A DNA stretch of 62,000 bases from Lingula anatina (lineage: Eukaryota > Brachiopoda > Lingulata > Lingulida > Lingulidae): the NCBI RefSeq assembly GCF_001039355.2, contig NW_019774513.1, forward strand, positions 650,329 to 712,328. The letters are read 5' to 3'. Positions 33,101 through 44,167 of this stretch are shown here, piece by piece; the stretch's first letter is position 1, and every line of letters begins with the position of its first letter. Both the position numbers and the translations under genes were made by a program. The notes under the pieces were generated by a model. The model had not been told where the DNA came from. It worked only from the letters and a program-made list of their open reading frames with translations, and ran no database searches.

Positions 33101-36100
33101 TGTGATAGTGATAGTGACCTTGAACAGGACAGCTGGCAAGTTGAGGGTGATGGGGTTGATGGTGTGTCAGAACATAAATCATCTAAATCTGATTCCAAAG
33201 GTTCTGGTAGAAAAAGAGTGGATGTGCAAGAAACAGAGAAACAAGAGAAGGTAATTTAAGAAACAAGTCATTTTGGGTTGACAGTTTCTGCTTGTTGATA
33301 AAACTGTTTGTTGTTATCAGTGATATCTATGTTAATCTGAGTATCATGGTTTTAAGGTCATGCAGGTAAAAGTAAGCTGCCGTTTTACAGTATATTTCTA
33401 TATAGAGTATATTTATTTATAATTGCCTTTTTCTTGATGAATTATAAATACATCCATTTGTCTGTTATAATATATGAACCAGCATATAAAGTTCAGTCTT
33501 AATGTTCCCTATGTTGTGTTAGGTTATTGCTTTGACATTACAATCATTGGTTTTCAGGTGAAAATTTTAGAGAAACGTCAAATCTTAACTGCCAAAAGGA
33601 GAATAGCACCACAGCCTGTAAATTCATGTCCAATTAACCCCATGTTCATTTCCACGTTTACACCAGAGAAGACATCATCTAGCTCAAAGCTTGACAGAAA
33701 ACCAAAATCAACCCATTATAAAAAGAATGTGGTTGAGGTAGCCCCCTTTTTAGCTTCCACCCGATCTGAAAACTTTGACTCTTTGGAAAAAAAGAGCTCA
33801 GAGCTTGAAAATTATAGAAACGAGATTAAGTCACCAAGGAAGGACAAACATAGAACTGCTAAAATGAAAGAGTCCTACGTTTCAGAAGAAACTGCTTTGA
33901 CATCCATACATATGAACGAGTATGACGCCGTATCTATGAACTCGCCTCAAATTACAACCTCCAATTCTCCAATGGCGGTGAGCCCTCAAAACTTTCAGAC
34001 TTTGAATGCTGGCCAATCAGTCTCTGGTGAGCAGCCTCCACATGTAGTTCACACACAGTCTGTGATAAGTAAAAGGCAGGTGTTTATAGGGGAAAATTCA
34101 AAACCAAGCACCACAGATGAACGGAAATCTCGTGAAGCTGTCTGGCAGCGTGTCCCAGAAGAAAAGTATGATTGGGCTGTGAGGGAGAGGGATGTGTGCA
34201 GAGACAAACATGGGAAGGAAGAAGCCATGGATATCAGCATGACCACTGTCAATACACCACAAATGCAGCCATTTGGTGTTGGAACAAATGCAACTTTTAC
34301 TGTAGTGCAAAACAAACTTCCTTCGCGTGTTCCTGTGGGTGAGTTTCAATATCAACAGCATGAAGAGTTTCAATATCAACAGCATGAGGAGTTTCAATAT
34401 CAACAGCATGAAGAGTTTCAATATCAACAGCATGAGGAGTTTCAGCATCAACAGCATGAGGAGTTTCAATATCAACAAGATGATAATGCCTTGACAGATG
34501 CCTCGCGTAGAGACAACAGGTGTCATAGGCAATCATCAGCTGTGGTAATTTTCCCATTACCCTCTCCGAAAGACAATCACCACATGGCAAACAACAGACA
34601 CAATGGAGCCAAGACCTCAGTGTCTTGCAGTCCACGGGTACTGGGTGCTGCTAGTGGGAAGGTTCCAGTAGGGATAGTTCACAGGTCACCACGGCTGACC
34701 ATTGAAGGGATGGCTTTCTTGATGCACTCACCATTGCCTTATGTCATGGACCCCTTGGAACAACATACTTCTGGGCAAGGTAGGCCTAGTGGCGCCTGTC
34801 TGATGACATGAAGTTGAATGCATGCAATTTGTTTTACTGATGAACACTAAATTTAAAAGATGATAATTAATGTGTTTATTGGTTTCAATTGTTGTCCACA
34901 TGTTATATTTAAATCTGGTCATCGTTTCTGTTTTAAGTCAAGAATATAGAAAAAGAATCCCATTCATGTGATAAAAATTAAAGCATGATAAATATTTTTT
35001 TTAAAAAGTGCAAAAATGATACATTGAAGTCATTCCATAGATAATTCCTTTTGAGTAGATAAAATTGAATCATTCAAAAACCTTGGAAATGGAGTGCTTT
35101 TGTTTGTCTTTTTTTTGTCAATCATTTGTTAACACTTACAAAAATGAAATACATGGCTCTATTTTTGCTTTTCTTTTAGGTAGTCCAAATCCCTTCACTA
35201 CACCCAAGTTTACCCAAGAAACTGCCATTGTCAAAGTAACCCCAACCTATCCCCAGCCTACGCAGACCGAGTGTCTGAAGTTCAGCAGTGCTTCAAATAC
35301 ACCAACATCAAGGCAAATCGAAAACCAACTGGATCAGCTCAGGCAGAGTGCCCCTGCCAAATTCATAGGTGGTGTTTCAGGAGCAAGAGGAGCCCAATTC
35401 AGTGCTAAGAAGAGACTGGTTTTAGAAAGCACGGCATCAGATCAACATTCTGACATGACATTGCATACAAACTTGTTCGCAAATGTTGACAGGCAATTTG
35501 AAGATCAATGCATCAGTGAAAGGTCTCTATTTCAACCTCCTTCCAACCAGTTCTGTCCCATCATGGAGTCTACCAGGATCTCTGAAGGAGCCGGTTTCAA
35601 ACCTCCCTGGGTGAAGCCTGCAGATATTTTGAAGAATCATTCTGCTGGGATAAGGGGTGCTATTGGTAATCCTAAAGCTGAATCCACAAGGCTTTCCCAA
35701 GCAGATACTGAGAAAGTAAACTGTAACAACAGACATCAAGCTGTGCCACCTGTGTGGAATCCTCAGGCTGAGTCAACAAGAATAATGGCAGTTCCAGCAA
35801 GTCCAAGTTTGACCAATGGCAGTGATAAATGGATGAGACAAAGTGACAACAGCAACAGTAGTCGCAGTGGTGTCAGTCTTCATGGCAGCAGAGACATGTT
35901 TGATTCAAACGTATGTACAGTGTCAGGCCCCGTGTTCCGCACTCCAACTTCAAGACCAAGGCAAAAGACAAGAACTCCAAGCTCAAGACCAGACACTCTG
36001 ATATCAGGACCGTGTACTCCAAGGGCAAGGTCACTTACTCCAACTTCAAGGTCATCAACTCCAGGCTCTAGATCAAATACATTAGTGCCAGGGTCATTTA

Positions 36101-38469
36101 CTCCAAGTTCAAGGTCACACAGTCCAGGGGCAAGGTCACTCACACCAACTTCAAGGTCAACAACTCTGATGCCAGGGTCATGCTCTCCAAGTTCAAGATC
36201 ACACAGTCCAAAGGCAAGGTCACTCACTCCAACTTCAAGGTCAACAACACCAAGCTCTAGGTCAACAACTCCAAGCTCCAAACCATTCACTCCACATGCA
36301 AGGTCTGTCACTCCAACCATGAGGTATGAAACTCCTAGGTCGAGTAAAATTAATCCAACGTCGGGCCGGTTTGCTCCGGATGCACAGTCTCCCTCAGAGT
36401 ACATACAGCGGCTTCAGCTGAACACACCACTATCATCTGGTTATTCAAAGGATCCAAACACACCTCTACACCATTCACCAAAGAAATTAGGTCACAGATT
36501 TCAAGACGGAAATCTGGGATGTGAATCTGTGGACAGTGGGATGGATGTTTCGGTGAACATGGAAGAAATATCTTATGAGACTCAGGGTGCTGGTTTTGAG
36601 TATTCTTCAGCATTGGCTAATGGGCATGCCAACACAAAGAAGGATAAAAAGGAAGTGAGAAGATTGATTGCTGTGACAGCTGACTCAGCTGGTTATACTC
36701 GGCCAACTTTGGATGAGATGGATGACAGGAGGGTCCAGCCTGTGATTGCTGATTCAATATCAAGTCACGTTAGGGAGGAGAAGGACAGGGACAGCCATGT
36801 ACACAAAATATACAAAACTAAGAGCAAGAAATATCAATCACCTTTTCAGTCAAAGAAACAAGAACAAGACGACAGTGGGCAGCTGTCACCAAGAGTTTCA
36901 CCCCCTAGTCAGAAGTCATCCAAGAGTCTGTCCTTTGACACATTCCCCCAATCATGGAAACCTAAAAATCAGAAGCTCGAGTCCCAAATCAGTAGTGAGC
37001 CTGTTTATCCAGGCACCCCTGACAAGCAAAAAGGTAATTCAAAGTTCAGACGCAAGAGCATCACCAGTACCCCAAACAAGGAAGATGAAGATTCTTTCCA
37101 TATTGACTCCAGTGACATATCTTCCATCAGCAATTCCAGTTCCAGATTTGGAGGTATGGTATATTCAACAGACCTTGAAGAATCAGAGAACAGCGACCTC
37201 GAATGTAACAATAGCTACGATTCTGATGGTGTGGAATTGTTAGACTTGGATGCCACAATGGGATCGAAGGAGAAGGCGCAAATAGCTGAATGCTCCTGGA
37301 GCACCAACGATCTGAAGGACCAAGATGATATGGACAGAACTCTTGTGAAACATTCTCTTGATCAGTCTCGTGATCTATCCAACTCACATGACTTGAATTT
37401 TGAAAAGGCAAGCCTTAACCAAGAAGGGGTAGTAAAAGCTGCAAAAAAGCAATTGTTTGGTAAAGAACAGATGGGACAGGGTCAAAGGAATGAGAAAATC
37501 CACCGAGCACCATCAGTAAAAGAGAGAAACCAGCAGAGGGAGATGGGAACATCAGGTAATGGAAAGCCTAAATTTAAAACCAATGGGCAGAGGATAGATT
37601 CAAGAGGGAGATTTCTGGCAGGGAGAAGTATACAAGATGATCAGGGGAAGCAGCAGGAGCTGAAGGACAAGCAACATTCAGTTCAAGCTGAAGAAAAAGA
37701 AACCACTGCAGGCTCAAGTACAAAAAATAAACAACCAGCTGGATTGTTTTCAAAAGTTTCTTATAAGATTAAACCCCAAAGTGTGCCAAAATATGACTGT
37801 GAAGAGTCAACCTTAAAAGATACCTCCTTTGCAAATACTTTAAAGAGTATAAGAGGGTCCTCGAGACACAACTTGGAACAAGATGGAGATTATTCCAATT
37901 TTGGGGGTGAAAGTAAAAGGAAGACCATTGAAGATCCACGTCATCCTAAGCAAGAGAAACGGAGTCAAGTGCCAAGCAACTTTTACAGCAAAAACCTCAG
38001 AGGTCTTGGAGCTCACCATGATGGAAATGATGTGTTGTTGTATAGTGAAGATGAGACGGCTCGTGTCAAGAAGAGAGAGAGACAGCCTGGTAGTGTCAGA
38101 TACCCAGTGGAGTCAGATACTGGTATGCAGGGTAATGTTTCAAGATCAAGACACCGAGTTGGTGAAGACCAGTCCAGGCCAAAAGGTGGTGGAAGTGTTC
38201 AAACTGACCGTTATGGATTTAGTGATTCTGAAAGCATCACCAGAAGGAATTTGGACAAGAAATCAAAATTCAGATTCCCAGAAGATCGTGTGCAAGGACA
38301 CGCCAGATCTCCAAAGCGACTTTGGCATGATGAACCCTGGCAAATGGTAAGTCCTCCAAAAATGAAGAGAATTGATTACAGGCCAAAGTCTGATATGCAG
38401 AACATTTCTCTCTGTCTGGGAAAGGGCAATTGTAGCAAGAGCTTTTGCTTTTCATGCATTGATGAATAA
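29153..38469 (+). CDS. Candidate HJURP/Scm3-family CENP-A chaperone (9 exons, 1838 aa)
   Basis: Exons 29153-29260, 30040-30106, 30425-30493, 30773-30834, 31216-31363, 32395-32621, 32927-33250, 33558-34779, 35180-38469 (TAA); 5517 nt, all phases agree. Residues 22-60 read SARRYRTNLEAIIDKYNKPF then DDIIDLES...ENEVGRL. This fits the HJURP/Scm3 histone-binding helix, whose hallmark is an Arg-aromatic helix followed by IxKYNxPF. In other animals and fungi this segment binds CENP-A/H4 for centromere deposition; the role here is inferred. Next come acidic blocks (exons 6-7), a Gln-rich octapeptide repeat (about 597-644), an S/T-P-Arg repeat region (about 995-1130) and a long polar, probably disordered tail. 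It is much longer than human HJURP (about 750). A GTAAGT at 38347 with a TTTCAG at 38478 could remove a last 132-nt intron and change the C-terminus. AATAAA is at 38935. The gene model is firm; the family call is moderate. Confidence 0.7.
30139..30174. repeat. (AC)n microsatellite in intron 2
   Basis: About 18 AC units, starting about 30 bases after the donor of exon 2 of the HJURP-like gene. Confidence 0.95.
32299..32315. repeat. Poly-C tract in intron 5
   Basis: About 17 consecutive C ending about 80 bases before the acceptor of exon 6 of the HJURP-like gene. Confidence 0.95.
32430..33680 (+). repeat. Intragenic tandem duplication (about 625-bp unit) that made an extra exon
   Basis: A 43-base block (32553 onward) recurs identically at 33176 onward, 623 bp later. 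The introns just after it are also alike (TCATTTTGGGTTGACA at 32640 and 33267). The start of exon 8 (VK-L...PVNS-P...TFT-KTSS) resembles the start of exon 7 (VK-L...AVNSSP...TFT-KTSS). The unit therefore spans the end of one exon, an intron and the start of the next; exon 7 is the chimaeric product. Confidence 0.75.
34341..34482 (+). repeat. In-frame 24-bp tandem repeat encoding EFQYQQHE
   Basis: Six consecutive 24-base units, nearly identical at DNA level, encode (EFQYQQHE)n with one Y-to-H variant in unit 5 and a degenerate last unit ending QQDD. It lies inside exon 8 of the HJURP-like gene and is likely to be length-polymorphic. Confidence 0.95.
35936..36345 (+). repeat. S/T-P-Arg-rich repeat region inside the HJURP-like coding sequence
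   Basis: About 20 degenerate short units of the kind LTPTSRS, FTPSSRS, HSPGARS and TTPSSRS in a row, with no acidic residue for most of its length. It is dense in minimal proline-directed kinase sites (S/T-P) and Arg, a pattern found in disordered DNA- or microtubule-binding regions regulated by CDKs. The underlying DNA (ACTCCAAGTTCAAGGTCA-like units) is also tandemly repetitive. Confidence 0.85.
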
Positions 38470-38934
38470 CAATTTCAGAAAATCAGAAATGGCTGTGTAA
38501 CAGCATGGAGCAGTTTTTTCTTGTGAACTTGTAGGACAAATATGCTTGTAAAATTTGTCAGTTTTAGAGTTTAGAGTTTTTAAAAAAATAATATTTAAGT
38601 ATATTGTGTAATTGTTCTCTGAATTAAGGAGATAGTTGTAATTTAACTTTGACAATGATTAACAAATGTACCATTCATGTTAGATTTAAATGTTTTTATA
38701 ATCCAATTTCACGTTTTAAATTTAGTGTTTGACAAACTAGGAAATGGCTGCCAAGATGGAGCTAGTTTTATTGGTTCAGGGCAAAAACAAAAACTAAAAA
38801 AAAAATTGCCAGACTGTTTTATAACTGTTTAGATGGACTTTGTTATATTTATTTAACTTTATGTACTTTCAAATGAAAGTAAGGATTTTATTATTTTTTT
38901 GAACAAGTTGTACTTTTATTTTCATTTATTCGTA

Positions 38935-38940
38935 AATAAA
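38935..38940 (+). terminator. Poly(A) signal of the HJURP-like gene
   Basis: AATAAA within CGTAAATAAAATTTTAG followed by a T-rich stretch, 466 bases after the stop codon. Confidence 0.7.
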
Positions 38941-39061
38941 ATTTTAGTTTTATATTTTGTTTTTGTGAATTCTTGAATTGTCCCTGCTTTGAAAAATTTA
39001 ACTGAAATTAAAACATTTGTTAAATCAGTCTAAACAAAAACCAATTTGAACTTATACACCC

Positions 39062-39277
39062 CATTTCCATAGATTTTTAGATCGATCTATCCCTGTGGGG
39101 AGTCTCACTAGATTACTGTCAGCTTGGCTGGCTTAAGCGTCTGTTCCACCTACTAAAAGCTGTAAGGGGGTAATTACCTATGGTGCCCGCTCAGCTGACT
39201 GCAATTTAGCGTGAACCCCCAAGGAGTTAGGTCAATCTAAAACTTAATCTTTAGATCGATCTAAATCTCTGGGAAAG
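39062..39277. mobile_element. Possible MITE of about 215 bp
   Basis: The left arm (TTTCCATAGATTTTTAGATC then GATCTA) matches the complement of the right arm (TTTCCCAGAGATTTAGATCG then ATCTAA), including the palindrome TAGATCGATCTA in both. There is no coding content. Target duplications are unclear (CACCCC against CACCCA). Confidence 0.45.
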
Positions 39278-39470
39278 CACCCATATTTAAATGATTTTTA
39301 AAATGACAGTAAAAGTGTATGTACATAAATGCACAATATCTTTTCTATTATTAAAATTTAGAAAACAACGGATAATGTTTCAAACTCCCCATAAGGTAGA
39401 AATTTTGAAGTATCATCATACAAGATTTTAATTAGATAATAAAAAACTCAAATAATAAATTTACTCGTGT

Positions 39471-39476
39471 TTTATT
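39471..39476 (-). terminator. Candidate poly(A) signal of the palmitoyltransferase gene
   Basis: The complement of TTTATT at 39471-39476 is AATAAA, on the minus strand in AT-rich sequence, facing the end of the HJURP-like gene about 530 bp away. If it is the real end, and the 1.86-kb repeated contig end is discounted, the 3' UTR would be about 2.8 kb. That length makes the assignment tentative. Confidence 0.35.
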
Positions 39477-40115
39477 GAAGACTTACACACGTCTATAATC
39501 TTACAATGTCTATTCAACAGCACTGTCTTATACAATATAACTCTAGCACAAAAGGCAATTGTCGCAATAACATTTTATCCCCTCTGCAAAAGGCTAGCCA
39601 TGCATCAAACACATTCAACAAAATACTTTTTTATAGCTGGAATTCTGGTAGGGCTTTAAGACCCCTTTAAAAAAGAGAACTTTGTTAAGCAATATTATCC
39701 AGGATAAAGAGTGACACTTACACAGAAATAAATACAATTTGATTTTTCTTTGTACCTTTAAACAAATGTCCTAAACATGAAGAATCGAAAAACATAAATA
39801 AAAAACCCTTTCACTTTGAGCTGTCAGGTTGGGTTGCTATCATGGTGCTGCTCATGTTTAAAATATTCCATGAAATCTAACCATTCTGTACCCAACATTT
39901 GCTAACACCCGAACAGGCAACCTAAATATCAACTGATAGAAATGAATGACATCATGATCATCCCTCTACATTCATTGGCCTTGTAAGGCCCAGATGACGG
40001 AGTGGTTAATTTTTTTTTTTTTGTGTTCCACCCTCCATACCTTGTATCAGCTACCATTATTGTTATACACATTTGACATTATCATGAACAAAACTCTTGC
40101 AAGAAGCTGCGGTTC

Positions 40116-41971
40116 TTTTCATATGTGCTTACAATATTGCTGTACCACACACGATTTGGTTGTTCTGAGTGTATTTAGCATATTATGTAATGTACAGTGA
40201 TCCCCTACTGTTCTGGAATGATGTGGTCCACTTTTCACTCAAAATATGTAGAACACACTCAGGAGTGGAGCACCTTATTCTTCTACATGAAATCAACATT
40301 CATGTTTTAATCACTTTGCAGCAAACCAAAAAATTACCAATCATCATCTGTGCACTGTTTTCAGTACTGGGTCAGTGAGGTGTCCACATCAAACTAGAAA
40401 CATATTCAAAATTACAAAATTTCCATGACAATTTCACAAGAGATAAAAGTTGTGCCAGTAGTTGGAAGTTTGCGGGGAGAGGGGTGTCTTTCATCTTTTA
40501 AGATAATAATAATAATATTAGGTACACTTTGTAGAAGCATGTTTCAATCATGTTGCCCTTTTCAGTAACCCTTCACAGAGTGTCAAGTTATAACGTAAAT
40601 CTGAAATTGAAAAAGATATATTCAAAAAATAGGAAAAAATAGAAATTTTCACTAGAAAATGGGAATCTCCCCAAAAAAGTAGGAAAAATAGGAACTTGAC
40701 ACCCTGCTTTCATTACAATAAGTCCCTGAAACCTCCTAAAAACATATTTAATACTTTGAAGTTGGGTATTTGCGTAAAATACCACAGGAACAAAAACTGG
40801 TGTCTCTGACAATATAATACATTATGTTGAAGAGTGACAAAGCAAACTGTTGAACAGTTTCATTAGCTATGTGCTTGAAATGACCAATGCAGTTTCTTTC
40901 GTCAATAGCTAAAGAAAATTCACTGATATTTACCTATCACTGCCCTTGTTTTCTTGATGAAGTCGGACTGTCAGCTGACAAAATACTGGCAAGTTAATTT
41001 TCTATAGCTATTGACATAAAAAACTCTTATAGGTCTAACCAGTATCTGCAAGCCTGAGACTGTGAACAAAAGTTATTCATGTGTCCTGTACATGTCTATA
41101 AAAAAATCCTGGGGGAAACTCCCGGCAAGTCAGCCCCATGGTTCAACCTTCCTGTGGCCAAGCTACAGATCATCACAGACGCAAACTTACGATGACATAA
41201 TAAATATACCAAGTCTAGTTACTGTTATATATTAATATATGTTAGCTAGTCAAGTGTATCTTAACAACCATAGCAATGTTTCAAAACAACTGATCAAACA
41301 AAATATGAAGCATTACCTTAAGATTGGTTCTTTAAAGTTTTACAAAAGTGAAATTTGTCATCATATTCAAGGTAAAACACTGGAAAATAAAGCTAGTGAA
41401 AGGAAATCAGTCTTCCTCCTGATGATAATAAACCAATTCAAGAAGTGAGCAGTTTTGCGTATTTCTTTATCTTAGAAATAATAATAGCTATATTTAAGCC
41501 TTAACATGTAGTCAACATCATATATAGTGTGCATTTCTCTTCCCCAGTCAAATATGAACTGTACATTTGATGTGTGTCAATGTGTGCCTTTGCTGTATTA
41601 TATTACAACATTGTATCTACCCTGTATATTGTGACCACAGTCTACACCTGTCTCTTCACCCTGAGTGTCAAGGGGCATTCACACCTGTCCTGCTTAATGT
41701 CAAATAGTGTAGGCAACAAATAATTGATGGGAGTTCCTACTAGGATCCCCGTGTGATCTGTGTATCTTGTAGTGTGTAGTACCTAGACCATTTTCGGTTT
41801 AAGTGTAGACAGGTCTGAATGCACCATCAGAGTACTGTTTTGTGACTCACAATGTCATCAACACGAAATGACAGAAAGGTGAGTGAATTAATGTCTGTTT
41901 TACAGACAAATCTCATTTTCACACACTTCTTACAAGGATGCAATATATATTTTATCCACAACATAATTCTA
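40116..41971. repeat. Partial copy of the palmitoyltransferase 3' flank (unit 1)
   Basis: 1856 bp nearly identical to 41973-43822 and to the start of unit 3 (52659 onward). It ends exactly at the N at 41972, where unit 2 begins with the same sequence that starts at 40116. Short frames in it (for example at 41239, repeated at 43060 and 53782) are simply repeated non-coding sequence. Confidence 0.9.
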
Positions 41972-41972
41972 N
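41972..41972. other. Assembly join between duplicated units 1 and 2
   Basis: A single N. The sequence to its right restarts at the equivalent of position 40116, which is the signature of overlapping contig ends that were not merged. Confidence 0.85.
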
Positions 41973-44167
41973 TTTTCATATGTGCTTACAATATTGCTGT
42001 ACCACACACGATTTGGTTGTTCTGAGTGTATTTAGCATATTATGTAATGTACAGTGATCCCCTTCTGTTCTGGAATGATGTGGTCCACTTTTCACTCAAA
42101 ATATGTAGAACACACTCAGGAGTGGAGCACCTTATTCTTCTACATGAAATCAACATTCATGTTTTTAATCACTTTTCAGCAAACCAAAAAATTACCAACC
42201 ATCATCTGTGCACTGTTTTCAGTACTGGGTCAGTGAGGTGTCCACATCAAACTAGAAACATTCAAAATTACAAAATTTCCATGACAATTTCACAAGAGAT
42301 GGAAAGTTGTGCCAGAAGTTGGAAGTTTGCGGGGAGGGGGGTGTCTTTCATCTTTTAAGATAATAATATTAGGTGTACTTTGTAGAAGCATGTTTCATTC
42401 ATGTTGCCCTTCTCAGTCACCCTTCACAGAGTGTCAAGTTATAACGAAAAAATGTATTAAAAAAATAGGAAAAAATAGAAATTTTCACTAGAAAATGGGA
42501 ATCTCCCCAAAAAAGTAGGAAAAATAGGAACTTGACACCCTGCTTTCATTACAATAAGTCCCTGAAACCTGCTACAAAACATGTTTAATACTTTGAAGTA
42601 AAATACCACAGAAACAAAAACTGGTGTCTATGACAATATAATACATTATGTTGAAGAGTGACAAAGCAAACTGTTGTACAGTTTTATTAGCTATGTGCTT
42701 GAAATGACCAATGCAGTTTCTTTCGTCAATAGCAATAGAAAATTAACTGATATTTACCTATCACTGCCCTTGTTTTCTTGAAGTCTGACTGTCAGCTGAC
42801 AAAATACTGGCTAGTTAATTTTCTACAGCTATTGACATAAGAAATTCTTATAGGTCAAACCAGCATCTGCAAGCATGAAACTGTGAACAAAAGTTATTCA
42901 TGTGTCCTGTACATGTCTATAAAAAATTCCTGGGGGAAACTCCCGGCAAGTCATCCCCATGGTTCAACCTTCCTGTGGCCAAGCTCCAGATCATCACAGA
43001 CGCAAACTTACGATGACATAATAAATATACCAAGTCTAGTTACTGTTATATATTAATATATGTTAGCTAGTCAAGTGTATCTTAACAACCATAGCAATGT
43101 TTCAAAACAACTGATCAAACAAAATATGAAGCATTACCTTGAGATTGGTTCTTTAAAGTTTTACAAAAGTGAAATTTGTCATCATATTCAAGGTAAAACA
43201 CTGGAAAATAAAGCTAGTGAAAGGAAATCAGTCTTCCTCCTGATGATAATAAACCAATTCAAGAAGTGAGCGGTTTTGCGTATTTCTTTATCTTAGAAAT
43301 AATAATAGCTATATTCAAGCCTAAACATGTATCAGTACCACCTTTTCTAATATTTATAATAGTCAACATCATATATGCTGTGCATTTCTCTTCCCCAGTC
43401 AAATATGAACAGTACATTTGATGTGTGTCAATGTGTGCCTTTGCTGTATTATATTATAACATTGTATCTACCCTGTATATTGTGACCACAGTCTACTACT
43501 GTCTCTTCACCCTGAGTGTCAAGGGGCATTCACACCTGTCCAGCTTAATGTAAACTAGTGTAGGCAACAAATAATTGATGGGAGTTCCTACTAGGATCCC
43601 CGTGTGATCTGTGTATCTTGTAGTGTGTAGTACCTAGACCATTTTCGGTTTAAGTGTAGCCAGGTTTGAATGCACCATCAGAGTACTGTTTTGTGACTCA
43701 CAATGTCATCAACACAAAATGACAGAAAGGTGAGTGAATTAATGTCTGTTTTACAGACAAATCTCATTTTCACACACTTCTTACAAGGATGCAATATATG
43801 TTTTATCCACAACATAATTCTATTCCTGGAATAAATAAAGCTCACTTTAATTGTGTATAGTTTGTTCATTAAATGTGAACTGAATAACTTCAACGTCTTC
43901 TAGTAAAGACTATCTGGCTTCCTCAACTTCCTCTAGCAATATAACAAACACAAACTTTCAATCCAAATCCATACTTTCCATTTCAGAGAGACTGTCTTCA
44001 TGTGACAACAGCTTCAACACTCACTTAACACAGTCATCCTGATATCTAAGTTCTATTTATTTGTCAGACTTGTAGCTGTACATCAGAGATAGAGCATGAA
44101 ACATCAGCATTGTTTCTGGCAGTACAACATCAAATTCACATCCCTATGCGTCTAAGTCCAGTCCACG

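Noticed and set aside
33474-33557. ATG upstream of exon 8 giving a separate 445-codon protein
   Set aside because: The ATG lies in the intron. A TTTTCAG acceptor at 33557 and the phase from exon 7 show that this is an internal exon of the HJURP-like gene.
34098-34635. Antisense frames (LLMLLILK and AVDIETPH repeats) opposite the octapeptide repeat
   Set aside because: Shadows of the 24-bp repeat on the coding strand.
35065-35179. ATG at 35065 as start of an independent 1134-codon protein
   Set aside because: The stretch is intronic. TTCTTTTAG precedes 35180, and phase 1 matches the donor at 34780.
35880-36404. 174-codon antisense frame with repeated VGVSDLE units
   Set aside because: Antisense shadow of the S/T-P-Arg repeats; the plus-strand frame is part of a phase-consistent gene.
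40169-40378. Frame starting MYLAYYVMYSD, seen in three copies
   Set aside because: Same reason: duplicated non-coding flank; indels between copies break it differently.
41239-41448. 69-codon frame repeated three times (also 43060 and 53782), looking conserved
   Set aside because: It is repeated only because the whole block is duplicated. It has no domain features and lies in the 3' flank of the palmitoyltransferase.
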